NCBI GenBank assembly: GCA_035968315.1 | Contig: JAVYIN010000005.1 | Coordinates: forward strand, 248,001-312,000 | Source: Nitrospira sp. | Lineage (GTDB): Bacteria; Nitrospirota; Nitrospiria; Nitrospirales; Nitrospiraceae | Reading direction: 5' to 3' | DNA: 64,000 bases | In this document: one piece after another, positions 1 to 8,588 of the stretch | How positions within the stretch are numbered: position 1 is the stretch's first letter | Layout of the letters: every line of letters starts with the position of its first letter | The notes under the pieces: generated by a model | Databases searched by the model: none | Told to the model about the DNA's origin: nothing | The model's input: the letters and a program-made list of their open reading frames with translations, nothing else | Translations under genes and position numbers: made by a program

Positions 1-74
1 GTTTCATCATGAGTGAAGCAATGCCTGTGCCCGCCTGTGATTCAGGCGAAAGTGCCAGTAGTGTGATGAGCTAA
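1..74 (+). CDS. Possible C-terminal end of a gene entering from the left
   Basis: The frame is open from the window edge and closes with TAA. It would encode about 24 residues ending SASSVMS. Nothing in it is recognisable and it could be chance. It is listed because it is open to the edge and no other gene occupies this end. From here to the pump gene (about 290 bases) I see no further gene, tRNA or clear terminator. Confidence 0.22.
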   Translation, partial: FIMSEAMPVPACDSGESASSVMS

Positions 75-361
75 GGTCCCGATCTCTCAGCGGTCTTGAC
101 GCGGGGCGCGGATTCTATGCGAGTGCTGCTGCGAGCAGTTCGATTGATTGACCGTAACGGAAGTGATGGCACAACCCTCCACTCCAGCGGGCGCCCGCAT
201 TGCTTAATGTGACTGGGAGGTGCGCTGGAAACTCTTCCCCATGACAAGGCAAGGTTGGCAAATCATGTCATCGGGGCGGACGCTAGAATGCCGTCGGATT
301 GCGGAAGCGGCCGTTTGGGGCACCATGTTGTGAATGTATGCCTCTCCCAGGTTCCATTGTA

Positions 362-3300
362 CTAGGTGGATCCCGAGGCCGGTGGCATGAAATCCCTGGT
401 GATCGTTTGGGGAGATGACGCGCCGGTATCGAGAACGGTGCCGGAGCTGTGCGCTACGGTGTTGCCGGTGGCAGTCCTGTGTTGAGCCGGGCTGTAACGA
501 GACTCAAGCCATCGATACAAGACGGGCAACACGATGAGCGTGAGGGCAGTGGAGCTCACCAGGCCGCCGATGACGACGATGGCCAACGGCCGCTGCACCT
601 CCGATCCGATTCCATGGGCGAAGGCCAGGGGGAGCAAGCCCAGCAACGCCACCAAGGCGGTCATCAGCACGGGACGCAGGCGGAGCAGCGCGCCGGACTG
701 TACCGCCTCGTCCAACGTGGCCCCCTCTTCTCTGAGCGCATTCATGCAGGACACCAGCACGATGCCGTTTAAGACGGCCACCCCGAATAAATTGATGAAG
801 CCGACAGAGGCTGGAACACTGAGGTATTCGCCCGTCAGCCAGAGTGCGATTATCCCGCCGATGAGCGCGAAGGGAAGGTTCAAAATAATGAGAGCTGCCT
901 GGCGGAGCGAATTGAATGTGGAGTACAGCAGCAGGAAGATCAGGCCGATCGTCATGGGAACGATGAGGCGTAGCTTTGCCATCGCCCGCTCCATATTCTC
1001 GAAAGAGCCTCCCCAGGCAACGGTGTATCCGGCCGGAAGCGTCACATCCGCAGCGATCTTCTGCTGCGCTTCCGCCACCAGACTGCCGATGTCGCGCCCC
1101 AGTGTGTTGAACCCGATCGAGACATACCGCTGGAGCCGCTCTCGGCTGATCCGCCCCGGGCCTTCTTCAAGCCGCACCGTTCCCAGATCGGCCAGCGGGA
1201 TGAGGGCGCCGGATTTGTCGCTGAGCGGAATGTTGCTGATGGTTTCAACGCTGTTCCGGTACTGTTCCGGGAAGCGGACGACCAGGTCGAACCGCTGCTG
1301 GTTTTCGTACACTCGGGTGGCGGCTTCACCGCCGATCGCGGTGGTAATGATTTCCCGGACGTCGGCGACGTTGATCCCGTGGCGGGCGATGTTGCCGCGA
1401 TCGATGTCGATCGTGAGATAGGGCTGTCCGAACAGCTGTTCCACCTTGATGTCCCGCACGCCCCGCACGGTTCCCAGGACGCCGGCGATCTCCTCGGCTT
1501 TTGCCCGCAAGGTTTCCAGATCGTCGCCGAAGAGTTTCACGGTGGCTTCGGTCCGCACCCCTGAAATCAATTCATCGACCCGCTGCTGAATGGGCTGGCT
1601 GATGAGGAAGGTGGCGCCTGCCACCTGGGTGAGCCGTTCGCGAAACTTCTGCATCAACTCCGGCATCGTCCGGGCCGTCGTCCATTCGTCGAGCGGGCGC
1701 AGTCTGACCACGGGATCGCTCTCGTTCGCCTCTTGGGGGTCGTTTCCCAGCTCCGTGCGCCCGATCTTGGACACCACGGCCTCCACTTCAGGAAATTCCA
1801 TGATGGCCTGCTGCATGCGTTTTTCAATTTCGATGGAGGCCGGAAGGGAGATGCTCGGCAGCCGGATCGTTTGGGGGGCCACGGCTCCTTCGTTGAGGAT
1901 CGGGATGAACTCGCTGCCAAGCATCGGGAACAGCGCCAGGCTGCCGAGCAGCGCGCCACAGGCGATCATCAGAACCACCCTGGTGTGTTTCAACGCCCAC
2001 GAAAGCGAGGGGGCATACAGGCGCTTGGCGATGCGGACGATCCAGGGATCCTCCTCGCTGCCTCTTGTCAGCATCAGCGAACAGAGCACCGGTGACAGGG
2101 TGAGCGACAGCACGAGGGAGGTCAGCAGGGCGATCATGATGGTGTAGGCAAGCGGCTTGAACATCTTGCCCTCCATCCCGTGCAGGGAGAGGAGGGGCAG
2201 GAACACCAGGATGATAATCAGAATGCCGAACACGACCGGCTGCCCCACCTCCTTCACGGATCTGGTAATCAGTGCGAGCCGCGGGATCGCGGCGGCCGAT
2301 GGTTCCGAGAGATGCCGGTAGACGTTCTCGACCACGACTACGGAGCCGTCCACGATCATGCCAATGGCGATGGCCAGCCCGCCGAGCGACATGAGATTGG
2401 CCGTCAATCCGACTTGACCCATCACGATGAATGTGGCCAGAGGGGCCAGGACCAATGTGCCGACGACGATCAGCGCGCTGCGAATGTTGCCCAGAAAGAG
2501 AAACAGGATCACGACCACCAGCGCCACTCCCTCGGCCAGGGATTTGTACACCGTATTCAAGGCGGCGGTGATGAGTTCGATCCGGTCGTAAAACGGCACG
2601 ATGCGTAGCCCGTCGGGCAGCAGATGCCGCGCATGGATGTCGTCGATGCGGGTTTTGATGCCTTCCACGACGTCGCGGGCGTTTCCGCCCCGCAGCATCA
2701 GCACGATGCCGCTCACGACCTCCCGATTCCCGTTCAAGACGGTGGCGCCGTGCCTGACCGCATGGTCGATCTGCACGGTCGCCACATCGCCGACGAATAC
2801 CGGCGTGCCACCGGTTTCCTTGATGACAATGCGCTCGATATCCGCGAGTGTCCGGATCAGCCCGACACCCCGCACGATGTATTTTTCGGCGTTCTTTTCG
2901 AGGATATTGCCGCCGGCGTTGGCGTTGTTGCGGGCGACGGCGTCAAAGATGTCATGGAGTGTCAGATCGTATTTCCGCAACAGGGCCGGCTCCACGAGGA
3001 CTTGATACTGCTTGACGTAGCCCCCCATCGAGTTCACGTCGATCACTTCCGGTGTGCTCTTCAGCAGGGGGCGGATGATCCAGTCTTGAATGGTGCGCTG
3101 ATCGATCAAATTCTGGTGCTGCATGGATTCGTCCGGGAGAGGGCTCTGAGGTCCCTCCAGGTAGTATTGAAACACTTCGCCCAGGCCCGTGCTGTTGGGG
3201 GCCAGCATCGGTTCCGCGCCGGGGGGCAGCAGTTCTTTCACCTCGATCAGACGCTCGAGGACGAGCTGGCGCGCGAGGTTGATGTCCATGGAGTCGTCGA

Positions 3301-3589
3301 ACACGATGGTGACGAGCGAGAGGCCGACCTTGGTCAGGGAGCGCATTTCCGTCAGCGCGGGGACGCCGGTCATTTGGAGTTCGATCGGGTACGTCACCAC
3401 CCGCTCAACCTCCTCCGGCGAGAGCCCGGGGGCCTTGGTCACGACCTGCACCAGCACGCTGGTGACGTCGGGAAAGGCGTCGATGGGAATGGTTGTGAAG
3501 GCGTAGAGGCCTCCGGCCCCGATCATGATGGCAAAGATCACGACGAGCATGCGTTGGCGGAGCGAAATATCGAGCAGACGGTCGACCAT
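362..3589 (-). CDS. Heavy-metal efflux RND pump, CusA/CzcA family
   Basis: Inner-membrane proton-driven pump of the HME-RND family, the engine of a tripartite metal exporter. At 1075 aa it has normal family length. It shows the expected order: N-terminal TM helix (residues about 12-32), first periplasmic loop, TM2-6 (about 340-500), TM7, second periplasmic loop, then the C-terminal helix bundle (about 870-1030). The TM4 segment reads IGMIVDGSVVVVEN, so the proton-relay Asp and Glu are kept. The extra upstream Asp of classical CzcA (DFG) is Ala-Ile-Gly, as in CusA-like members, so the substrate metal cannot be fixed from sequence. It is last in the operon and its ATG overlaps the stop of a short upstream frame (TGATG), indicating translational coupling. 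Confidence 0.93.
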   Translation of the reverse strand: MVDRLLDISLRQRMLVVIFAIMIGAGGLYAFTTIPIDAFPDVTSVLVQVVTKAPGLSPEEVERVVTYPIELQMTGVPALTEMRSLTKVGLSLVTIVFDDSMDINLARQLVLERLIEVKELLPPGAEPMLAPNSTGLGEVFQYYLEGPQSPLPDESMQHQNLIDQRTIQDWIIRPLLKSTPEVIDVNSMGGYVKQYQVLVEPALLRKYDLTLHDIFDAVARNNANAGGNILEKNAEKYIVRGVGLIRTLADIERIVIKETGGTPVFVGDVATVQIDHAVRHGATVLNGNREVVSGIVLMLRGGNARDVVEGIKTRIDDIHARHLLPDGLRIVPFYDRIELITAALNTVYKSLAEGVALVVVILFLFLGNIRSALIVVGTLVLAPLATFIVMGQVGLTANLMSLGGLAIAIGMIVDGSVVVVENVYRHLSEPSAAAIPRLALITRSVKEVGQPVVFGILIIILVFLPLLSLHGMEGKMFKPLAYTIMIALLTSLVLSLTLSPVLCSLMLTRGSEEDPWIVRIAKRLYAPSLSWALKHTRVVLMIACGALLGSLALFPMLGSEFIPILNEGAVAPQTIRLPSISLPASIEIEKRMQQAIMEFPEVEAVVSKIGRTELGNDPQEANESDPVVRLRPLDEWTTARTMPELMQKFRERLTQVAGATFLISQPIQQRVDELISGVRTEATVKLFGDDLETLRAKAEEIAGVLGTVRGVRDIKVEQLFGQPYLTIDIDRGNIARHGINVADVREIITTAIGGEAATRVYENQQRFDLVVRFPEQYRNSVETISNIPLSDKSGALIPLADLGTVRLEEGPGRISRERLQRYVSIGFNTLGRDIGSLVAEAQQKIAADVTLPAGYTVAWGGSFENMERAMAKLRLIVPMTIGLIFLLLYSTFNSLRQAALIILNLPFALIGGIIALWLTGEYLSVPASVGFINLFGVAVLNGIVLVSCMNALREEGATLDEAVQSGALLRLRPVLMTALVALLGLLPLAFAHGIGSEVQRPLAIVVIGGLVSSTALTLIVLPVLYRWLESRYSPAQHRTATGNTVAHSSGTVLDTGASSPQTITRDFMPPASGST

Positions 3590-3696
3590 CAGACTTGTTC
3601 CCTCAAGAGCTCGGACGTGAGAGCGAACACGCTATGCGTCGTGATCGGGTGGCCTTTTCTGCCCGAGCTATGTGCATCGAATAAACGAGTGGCCAT
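3589..3696 (-). pseudogene. 35-codon fusion left by duplication of the adaptor/pump junction
   Basis: Between the adaptor and pump genes lies an open frame linked by TGATG to both neighbours. Its first residues (MATRLFDA) resemble the pump N-terminus (MVDRLLDI). Its last 24 (HPITTHSVFALTSELLREQV) resemble the adaptor C-terminus (EPIVTHGAFVLKSELLKKQA). The simplest reading is a tandem duplication of about 108 bp spanning the gene junction, since diverged but kept in frame. It may be translated only to preserve coupling. No function is implied. Confidence 0.6.
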
Positions 3697-4883
3697 CAGG
3701 CTTGTTTCTTCAAGAGCTCGGACTTCAAGACAAAGGCGCCGTGCGTCACGATCGGCTCCCCTTCGTGAAGGCCCCCGAGGATGGTGGTGAGGGCGCCGTT
3801 GGATTCACCGGTCTGGACCTCGCGGGCTTCGTACTCGTTCACGCTGCGCTGGACGAAGACGAAGGTCCGATCCTGATCCCGTTGCAGCGCGGCTTCCGGC
3901 ACGGTCAGCCGGTCCGGCTGCGATTCCGAGTGGAGGCGGATCGTCGCGAACATTTCCGGCTTCAATCGCCCTTCAGGATTCGGCAGCTCCAGCCGGAGCT
4001 GCATGGTGCGGGTGGCGGGATCCAGGACATCGCCGACGTAGGTGATCGTGCCTTTGAAGATTTCCCGCGGGTAGGCGTTGATGCGCACTTCCGCCTGCGT
4101 GCCGCCTGAGGCATGAATGGAATGGACGAAGGGGATGTCTTTCTCCGGAATGTTGGCCCGCACCCACACTTCCGACAGGTCGGCGACCACGAAGAGTTTC
4201 TCGGTCGTCTCGACGACTTCGCCTCTGGTCAAGTGGCGTCCGATGATGCGGCCGGCAAAAGGCGCCACGATCGGGACGTGGGAACGAATGTCCCGGCTTT
4301 TATTGAGGCGGCGAAATTCTCCGTCAGTCATGCCGAGGAGCTTCAGGTGATCGCGCGCCTCATGGGCTTCCGCCTGCATGCTGAGCAGCTCCGCGTGGCG
4401 GCGCTGGGCTTCCGCCTCGCCGATGACTTGTTCCTGCAGCAGAAACTTCGCCCGCGCATAAGCCTGCTCGGCGACATGGAGTTTGGCCTGCGATTTCAGA
4501 TACGCCGACTGCGCCAGGCCGAGGTCGCTGCTGTACAAGATCGCCAGGAGAGCGTTGGCTTCGACCTGTTGCCCCAGGTCCGCATAGACATCCACCACGC
4601 GGCCGCGGACCAGTGTCGTGATATCGGCCATGGCGCGCTCGTTCGGCTGCAGGATGGCGGGAAAGTCCCGGTAGGTCCGGAAGTCGCTGCGAGTGGCCGG
4701 CTGAACGACCAGTCCGATGCGCGACGATTCCTCTGCTGGCAGGCGGACGATCCCGGGAGCCGGGGCGGCAGCCTGCAGCTTGGGCACGACGGCTTCGCTG
4801 GGCGTTCTGTCGCATCCTGACCCAGCCAGGAGCAGGCCGAAAAGCAGGCCCAGAAGGGAATGGGAGTGAGAGGTTGTTGTCAT
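3696..4883 (-). CDS. RND efflux periplasmic adaptor, lipoprotein (CzcB/CusB type)
   Basis: Membrane-fusion protein linking the RND pump to the outer-membrane channel. The chosen start gives a lipoprotein signal peptide with lipobox LLAGSGC, so the mature protein would be lipid-anchored in the periplasm. Domains follow the HlyD pattern: split lipoyl/barrel-sandwich halves around GRVVDVYADLGQQVEANALL and VPIVAPFAGRIIGRHLTRGE, a helical hairpin between them, then beta-barrel and membrane-proximal domains. A start at 4928 is also possible: its ATG overlaps the stop of the upstream gene (ATGA) and it would add 15 residues before the signal peptide. The stop is followed at once by the duplicated junction frame. 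Confidence 0.9.
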   Translation of the reverse strand: MTTTSHSHSLLGLLFGLLLAGSGCDRTPSEAVVPKLQAAAPAPGIVRLPAEESSRIGLVVQPATRSDFRTYRDFPAILQPNERAMADITTLVRGRVVDVYADLGQQVEANALLAILYSSDLGLAQSAYLKSQAKLHVAEQAYARAKFLLQEQVIGEAEAQRRHAELLSMQAEAHEARDHLKLLGMTDGEFRRLNKSRDIRSHVPIVAPFAGRIIGRHLTRGEVVETTEKLFVVADLSEVWVRANIPEKDIPFVHSIHASGGTQAEVRINAYPREIFKGTITYVGDVLDPATRTMQLRLELPNPEGRLKPEMFATIRLHSESQPDRLTVPEAALQRDQDRTFVFVQRSVNEYEAREVQTGESNGALTTILGGLHEGEPIVTHGAFVLKSELLKKQA

Positions 4884-4924
4884 GATTGGTTGTACTCCGC
4901 TCTGCGCGTCCGATTTCTGCCGAG

Positions 4925-6241
4925 TCATAGTGCTCCGCCAACGGCCCGCTCAAGGCGTGCCAGCGAGACAGATAATTCGTATCGGGCCTGGGCGTAGTCC
5001 ATCTGGATCTGGCGCTGGACCCGCTGGGCATCGAAGACGTCCAAGAGGCTGGATGCGCCCTGCTGGAAACTGAATTGGGCGAGCCGCAGTGCTTCCTGGG
5101 CTTGCTTCAAGAGCCCCTTGTCGAAGACCGTGATCAAATCAGCCGTGGTTCTGGCATCTTGATAATGCTGATGGATGGCCCTGGCCAGGTCGTTGCGGGC
5201 GCGCAACAGCTCCGCCTCTTCACGGCGTTTCTCGCCCAGCGAGGCCGCGATCTCTCCCTGCTTCCGGTACCACAGCGGCAGGGGAACCGACAGGCCGCCT
5301 TGCACCGCTTCGCGCCCGATCTCCCGCCAATAACTGCCGTTCACGGTCACGCTGGGCACCCGTGATTGCCGCTCGAATTCGACCTTCCAGTCCGACTGTT
5401 CCACCGATTTCAGGAGGCGTTGAATGGTCGGATGCTGGACCGCCATGCGGGCCATCAGCCCTTCGATGTGCAATTCCCGCAAGCTCCCTGCAAATTCGCC
5501 CTGAACCAGGTAGGCGGATTCCAGTGCGCCGCCGGTCAGGGTATTCACCACGACACGATTGATCCGGACCGCGTTGTCCGCGCGCGCGAGTTGCTGCCGG
5601 GCCTTCAATACTTCAACCTCGGCCTTGATCGATTCGAATTGAGGCCCCTCGCCGGATTTGACCCGCGCCTTGACGATCCGGGCCACGCTTTCGACGGTCT
5701 CCAGATTCTGCCGGGCGAGGGCGGCATCCTGTTGGGCTAGAAGCAAGTCATAAAACGCCACCTTGACCTGGGTCGTCAGATTCAGCCGGGTCTCCGACAG
5801 GCCCGCGTTGGCCGTTGCCAGTCCCGCCTCCGCCGCCTGCTTCCGGGCGTTCCGCATCGCCGGCCATTCCAGCGGCTGGCCGAGCGTCACGTTGTATTCG
5901 GTGAGCGATTCACGGTCCAGGGACTCGCGGATATTGGCGCGGCCGGTGTCCCGCACCTCGCCATAGCCCACGTTGCCGAAGACGGTTGGGTTGGGATAGG
6001 CGCCGGCGGCGGTTTGCTGGCCGCGCTGCCGGTCAATGAGCCCTTCCGCGGACGACACCACAGGATTTCTCGCCAGCGCCAGGTCAAGTATCGAGTCGAG
6101 CGTATAGACCGTGGGGAGCGGTTCCTGCGCCAGGCTTGGCGAACAGAGGAGTGCCGCTCCACACAGCATGGCGCCGAAATAGACGAGAGAAAAAGCGGCG
6201 CGCGGGCGCATTTGCATAATTCCGACGAACGCGGTGCTCAT
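4925..6241 (-). CDS. TolC-family outer-membrane efflux protein (CzcC/CusC type)
   Basis: Outer-membrane factor of the metal efflux system, 438 aa. It has a signal peptide (hydrophobic stretch ending SPSLAQ) and two OEP repeats typical of TolC trimers, with long helices rich in Ala, Gln and Glu (residues about 50-240 and 260-435). RBS AAGAAGGG precedes the ATG. It begins 13 nt after the cupredoxin-like gene and overlaps the adaptor ATG by four bases in the longer reading, so the order is channel, adaptor, pump in one transcript. Confidence 0.9.
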   Translation of the reverse strand: MSTAFVGIMQMRPRAAFSLVYFGAMLCGAALLCSPSLAQEPLPTVYTLDSILDLALARNPVVSSAEGLIDRQRGQQTAAGAYPNPTVFGNVGYGEVRDTGRANIRESLDRESLTEYNVTLGQPLEWPAMRNARKQAAEAGLATANAGLSETRLNLTTQVKVAFYDLLLAQQDAALARQNLETVESVARIVKARVKSGEGPQFESIKAEVEVLKARQQLARADNAVRINRVVVNTLTGGALESAYLVQGEFAGSLRELHIEGLMARMAVQHPTIQRLLKSVEQSDWKVEFERQSRVPSVTVNGSYWREIGREAVQGGLSVPLPLWYRKQGEIAASLGEKRREEAELLRARNDLARAIHQHYQDARTTADLITVFDKGLLKQAQEALRLAQFSFQQGASSLLDVFDAQRVQRQIQMDYAQARYELSVSLARLERAVGGAL

Positions 6242-6254
6242 GTCATTCCCTTCT

Positions 6255-6701
6255 TCATGCCGGGCGCGCAGAAATGAGCATTTGGGCGGTGGGTGTCATG
6301 CTTCTGAGCGGATCGGCAGGATTGAGCCAGACGTTGTAGTGAATCGTGCCGGCGCGGGCAAAGCAGAGGCTCACGTAGCCGTCCGGCGGAATGGTGGCGG
6401 TGTCGTCGAGTGATCCAAAGCGGGTAAAGCCTTTCCCGCAGGACACAGCGTCCGCTGTGAGCGTGCTCAGAAGCCCAATCGTGACCGGAGCCGTCCGCCG
6501 GTTTTGCCAGCGCACTTCATCGCCGACGTGGACGTACAAGTGCCGCGGGCTGACGTGTTCCTGAATCTGGACGTAATGCGTTCGCCCGGGTTCCGTGACG
6601 CTTGTGGAGCTGGCGCAGCTTGCGAGACTGCCGAGGCACAGGACAGCGGCGGCAAGTTGCCGTGACAGGATGAAACATGGGCTGAGAAAATCGTTCCGCA
6701 C
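6255..6701 (-). CDS. Cupredoxin-like lipoprotein leading the metal efflux operon
   Basis: A 148-residue secreted protein. GTG start chosen because AAGGAG lies 6 nt upstream and because it gives a clean lipoprotein signal peptide ending LASC. The mature part has the strand pattern of a cupredoxin (YVHVGDEVRWQNRR, then DGYVSLCFARAGTIHYNVW), as in periplasmic copper-handling proteins. The usual first copper His after the NxR strand is not visible, and only one Cys and one His remain in the C-terminal ligand loop. Copper binding is therefore doubtful. Its place as first gene of the RND operon suggests a periplasmic accessory role in metal export; that is inference. Confidence 0.62.
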   Translation of the reverse strand: MRNDFLSPCFILSRQLAAAVLCLGSLASCASSTSVTEPGRTHYVQIQEHVSPRHLYVHVGDEVRWQNRRTAPVTIGLLSTLTADAVSCGKGFTRFGSLDDTATIPPDGYVSLCFARAGTIHYNVWLNPADPLRSMTPTAQMLISARPA

Positions 6702-6984
6702 AGGTGTCTCCTTATCTTGGTATCGCACGTTCTTATTGATCGCAGGCATCATCTGTTTGTACGGCGTGTGGGTCATAGTGAGCAGCGGTCAGTCTCCATC
6801 TGGTCGGCGCGTTTCCCCGCTGCAACGAAGGCAGCGGCGCCGCCGGTTCTTGCGGTTCAGGGGGAAGCGGGCGGGCACATCAGCCGACAGTGCTTGCCGA
6901 GGCGCCGGTGTCCGTCAGTGTACGAAGGGTTCGCCGTGGTTGCGTTGACTCAGAAAAAGACTCCGTGTGTTCCCTGATCGAAGC

Positions 6985-7010
6985 GGTGCCCGGCCGGCTG
7001 GCCGGGCACC
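6985..7010. terminator. Strong GC hairpin in the 6702-7082 gap
   Basis: Perfect 11-bp inverted repeat GGTGCCCGGCC with a 4-nt loop, 73 bases past the stop of the minus-strand zinc-ribbon gene. No T-run follows on either strand, so it may act as a stalling or mRNA-protecting hairpin rather than a classical terminator. The rest of this 380-base gap shows no gene. Confidence 0.45.
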
Positions 7011-7082
7011 CAGGCGCTCGTGTCCACCGTGTGTGATGCACCGCGCATGGAATGGCATGGTGTGGCATGACCGGGAAGGATA

Positions 7083-7310
7083 TTAGCGAGTGAGCCGGAT
7101 CAGTTTGCCGGAAACCGTGCCCCTTGCTCCGCGCATGCCCTTGGCGTTCATGACCACCGGGCTCCCGTTCGAATGGCATTCCCGATTCGTCAGAATCACC
7201 GGATCGATGACGTCGCCGCAGTTGAGACAGAGCCAGCCGTCAAATGCCCACCATTGGTCGGCACCAAAGTGTGTGGCCACGCTTAGCCCATGACATCGCC
7301 GGCATTTCAT
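7083..7310 (-). CDS. Small zinc-ribbon protein, paralogue A
   Basis: About 75 residues. The start MKCRRCHGL is chosen by analogy with the paralogue ending at 7995; longer starts exist to 7427, and none has a clear RBS. Two Cys pairs (CRRC and CLNC) frame a Trp/Phe-rich core, DQWWAFDGWLCLNCGD, giving a treble-clef or zinc-ribbon look. The shared pattern with its paralogue is MKCxRCxG...FxGWxCLxCGDxxDxxIL. The function is unknown. It lies downstream of receiver genes in the same direction. Confidence 0.55.
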   Translation of the reverse strand: MKCRRCHGLSVATHFGADQWWAFDGWLCLNCGDVIDPVILTNRECHSNGSPVVMNAKGMRGARGTVSGKLIRLTR

Positions 7311-7498
7311 CGTGTGAACGCGCTTCAAGGGTTGCATTGGACTGCACGGTTCCTGTCGTTGTTTCTCCAGAGCCAGATCAATCAGTGACGGGGTTTTCCG
7401 GCACATCCCGTACAGGAGGGGCAGCATGCCACGGGAGTTGCCGTTGAGCCCCGGCCACCGATCGATCTGACTGTGCTGGACGAGTGCGATGGGTCATC

Positions 7499-7960
7499 TC
7501 ATGTCCTATTAATGGGGCTGGAGAACGAATAGGTACATTTCAGCTTTAACAGTTCCGTATCGAGCGGCTTGACGAGGTATTCCTGTGCCCACATTCTGAC
7601 GGCGTCGCGGAGCTTCCCGATATGGCGCGCGTCGGCCATGACGAGGACCGGAATGGCGGGATGGCGGTCTTTCATCTCCTGGAGCACCGCCATTCCGCCG
7701 AGCAAGGGCATGTCCATCTCCAGCAGCATGCCTGCGAACGAGTGGGTGGGCGGGGTATGGGCCAGGAGCGTCAGCGCCGACAGGCCGTTGTCTTCTCCAA
7801 CTGTATCGAATCCCCACTGAGTCAGCCGATGACAAGCCGCCAGCCGTGCCCGATCATCGTGATCCACGATCAGAATGCGCGGGCGCACCAGGGGTTCCTT
7901 GAGCGCGCCGGGCGTGTGGTGAGTCTGTCTGTTTTCTTGATCGAATGAGCTTCGTCTCAT
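7499..7960 (-). CDS. Receiver-domain protein with altered phospho-site
   Basis: Single-domain response regulator of 153 aa with no output domain. The CheY-like fold starts at about residue 27 (RPRILIVDHDDRARL). The phospho-acceptor position, normally D in DxxMP-type motifs, reads LLEMDMPLLGG, so it is Glu81. The second acidic residue of the metal pocket is His. The switch Lys is kept (EYLVKPLD). It therefore looks like a pseudo-receiver possibly fixed in an active-like state. The start is the ATG before RRSSFDQ; the RBS is weak. Neighbours are two zinc-ribbon genes and an intact receiver. Confidence 0.75.
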   Translation of the reverse strand: MRRSSFDQENRQTHHTPGALKEPLVRPRILIVDHDDRARLAACHRLTQWGFDTVGEDNGLSALTLLAHTPPTHSFAGMLLEMDMPLLGGMAVLQEMKDRHPAIPVLVMADARHIGKLRDAVRMWAQEYLVKPLDTELLKLKCTYSFSSPINRT

Positions 7961-7994
7961 GGTCTGCGCGATGCCGCCCTCGTGCGAATCAAGG

Positions 7995-8210
7995 TCATGG
8001 CCGGCCTTGCCGAATGATCGGTCCCGTGTTGTGCCGTGGGTGGCGGGAAGCCGGCTGAGGCCTGGCGGTACGATGCGACAGGATGATGGAGTCGCTGATA
8101 TCTCCGCACATGAGACACCGCCACCCCGAAAACGACAGATGGCCCCCGCCTGATCCCCAGTCGACGAAGACCTCGGAGACCGTCGGCCCCTGACAGCGCC
8201 CACATTTCAT
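7995..8210 (-). CDS. Small zinc-ribbon protein, paralogue B
   Basis: A 71-residue protein starting MKCGRCQGP, with the same layout as the 7083 gene: CGRC, then FSGWRCLMCGD, then a D..IL motif and a basic tail. Its ATG overlaps the stop of the upstream zinc-ribbon gene (ATGA), which supports both genes. Such proteins may bind zinc and partner proteins or RNA. No specific role can be given. Confidence 0.6.
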   Translation of the reverse strand: MKCGRCQGPTVSEVFVDWGSGGGHLSFSGWRCLMCGDISDSIILSHRTARPQPASRHPRHNTGPIIRQGRP

Positions 8211-8527
8211 TGCGCACCGCTCCCGGGTAATGAAGGTCTGGCATTGGTTGCACAGACCTTCGGCGATGGGGCCCCAGCTTCCGGTTCGGGAGATTCCGCG
8301 AGATTCCATTCGAAGGGGAGGGGCTCTCCCCGCCCATAGGTAACCAGTTGCCGGTAAAACCTGTCGCATTCGCCGCAATAGGTATCGTGCTCTGGGGAAT
8401 CAGAAAATAGAACAGGCTGGTGATCGGGAGCGGGTGCCGCATCAGATCGTCCGGTGGTCTGTTTGGGCTCGTTGGGCCGGTCTGTGACACGCCGGCAAAA
8501 TCCACACGGTGTGGCGGTTGAGGCCAT
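8207..8527 (-). CDS. Small zinc-finger-like protein upstream of paralogue B
   Basis: About 106 residues from the chosen ATG (MASTATPCGFCRR); earlier ATGs at 8572 and 8665 are open. It has two Cys pairs, CGFC near the N-terminus and CGEC (DTYCGECDRFYRQL) further on, followed by a Pro-rich tail. Its stop overlaps the next start by ATGA. It is not a recognised family. The C..C pairs suggest metal binding. Confidence 0.5.
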   Translation of the reverse strand: MASTATPCGFCRRVTDRPNEPKQTTGRSDAAPAPDHQPVLFSDSPEHDTYCGECDRFYRQLVTYGRGEPLPFEWNLAESPEPEAGAPSPKVCATNARPSLPGSGAQ

Positions 8528-8588
8528 GGTGCCGGTCCGTTTCTCCCGGCTTGCCGGAGGCCGAAACGCCATGGCGAGGCGCTGATCG

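Noticed and set aside
2624-3790. Long plus-strand frame opposite the metal pump gene
   Set aside because: It runs antisense to a clear RND pump gene, has no RBS or recognisable domain and reflects high GC codon bias.
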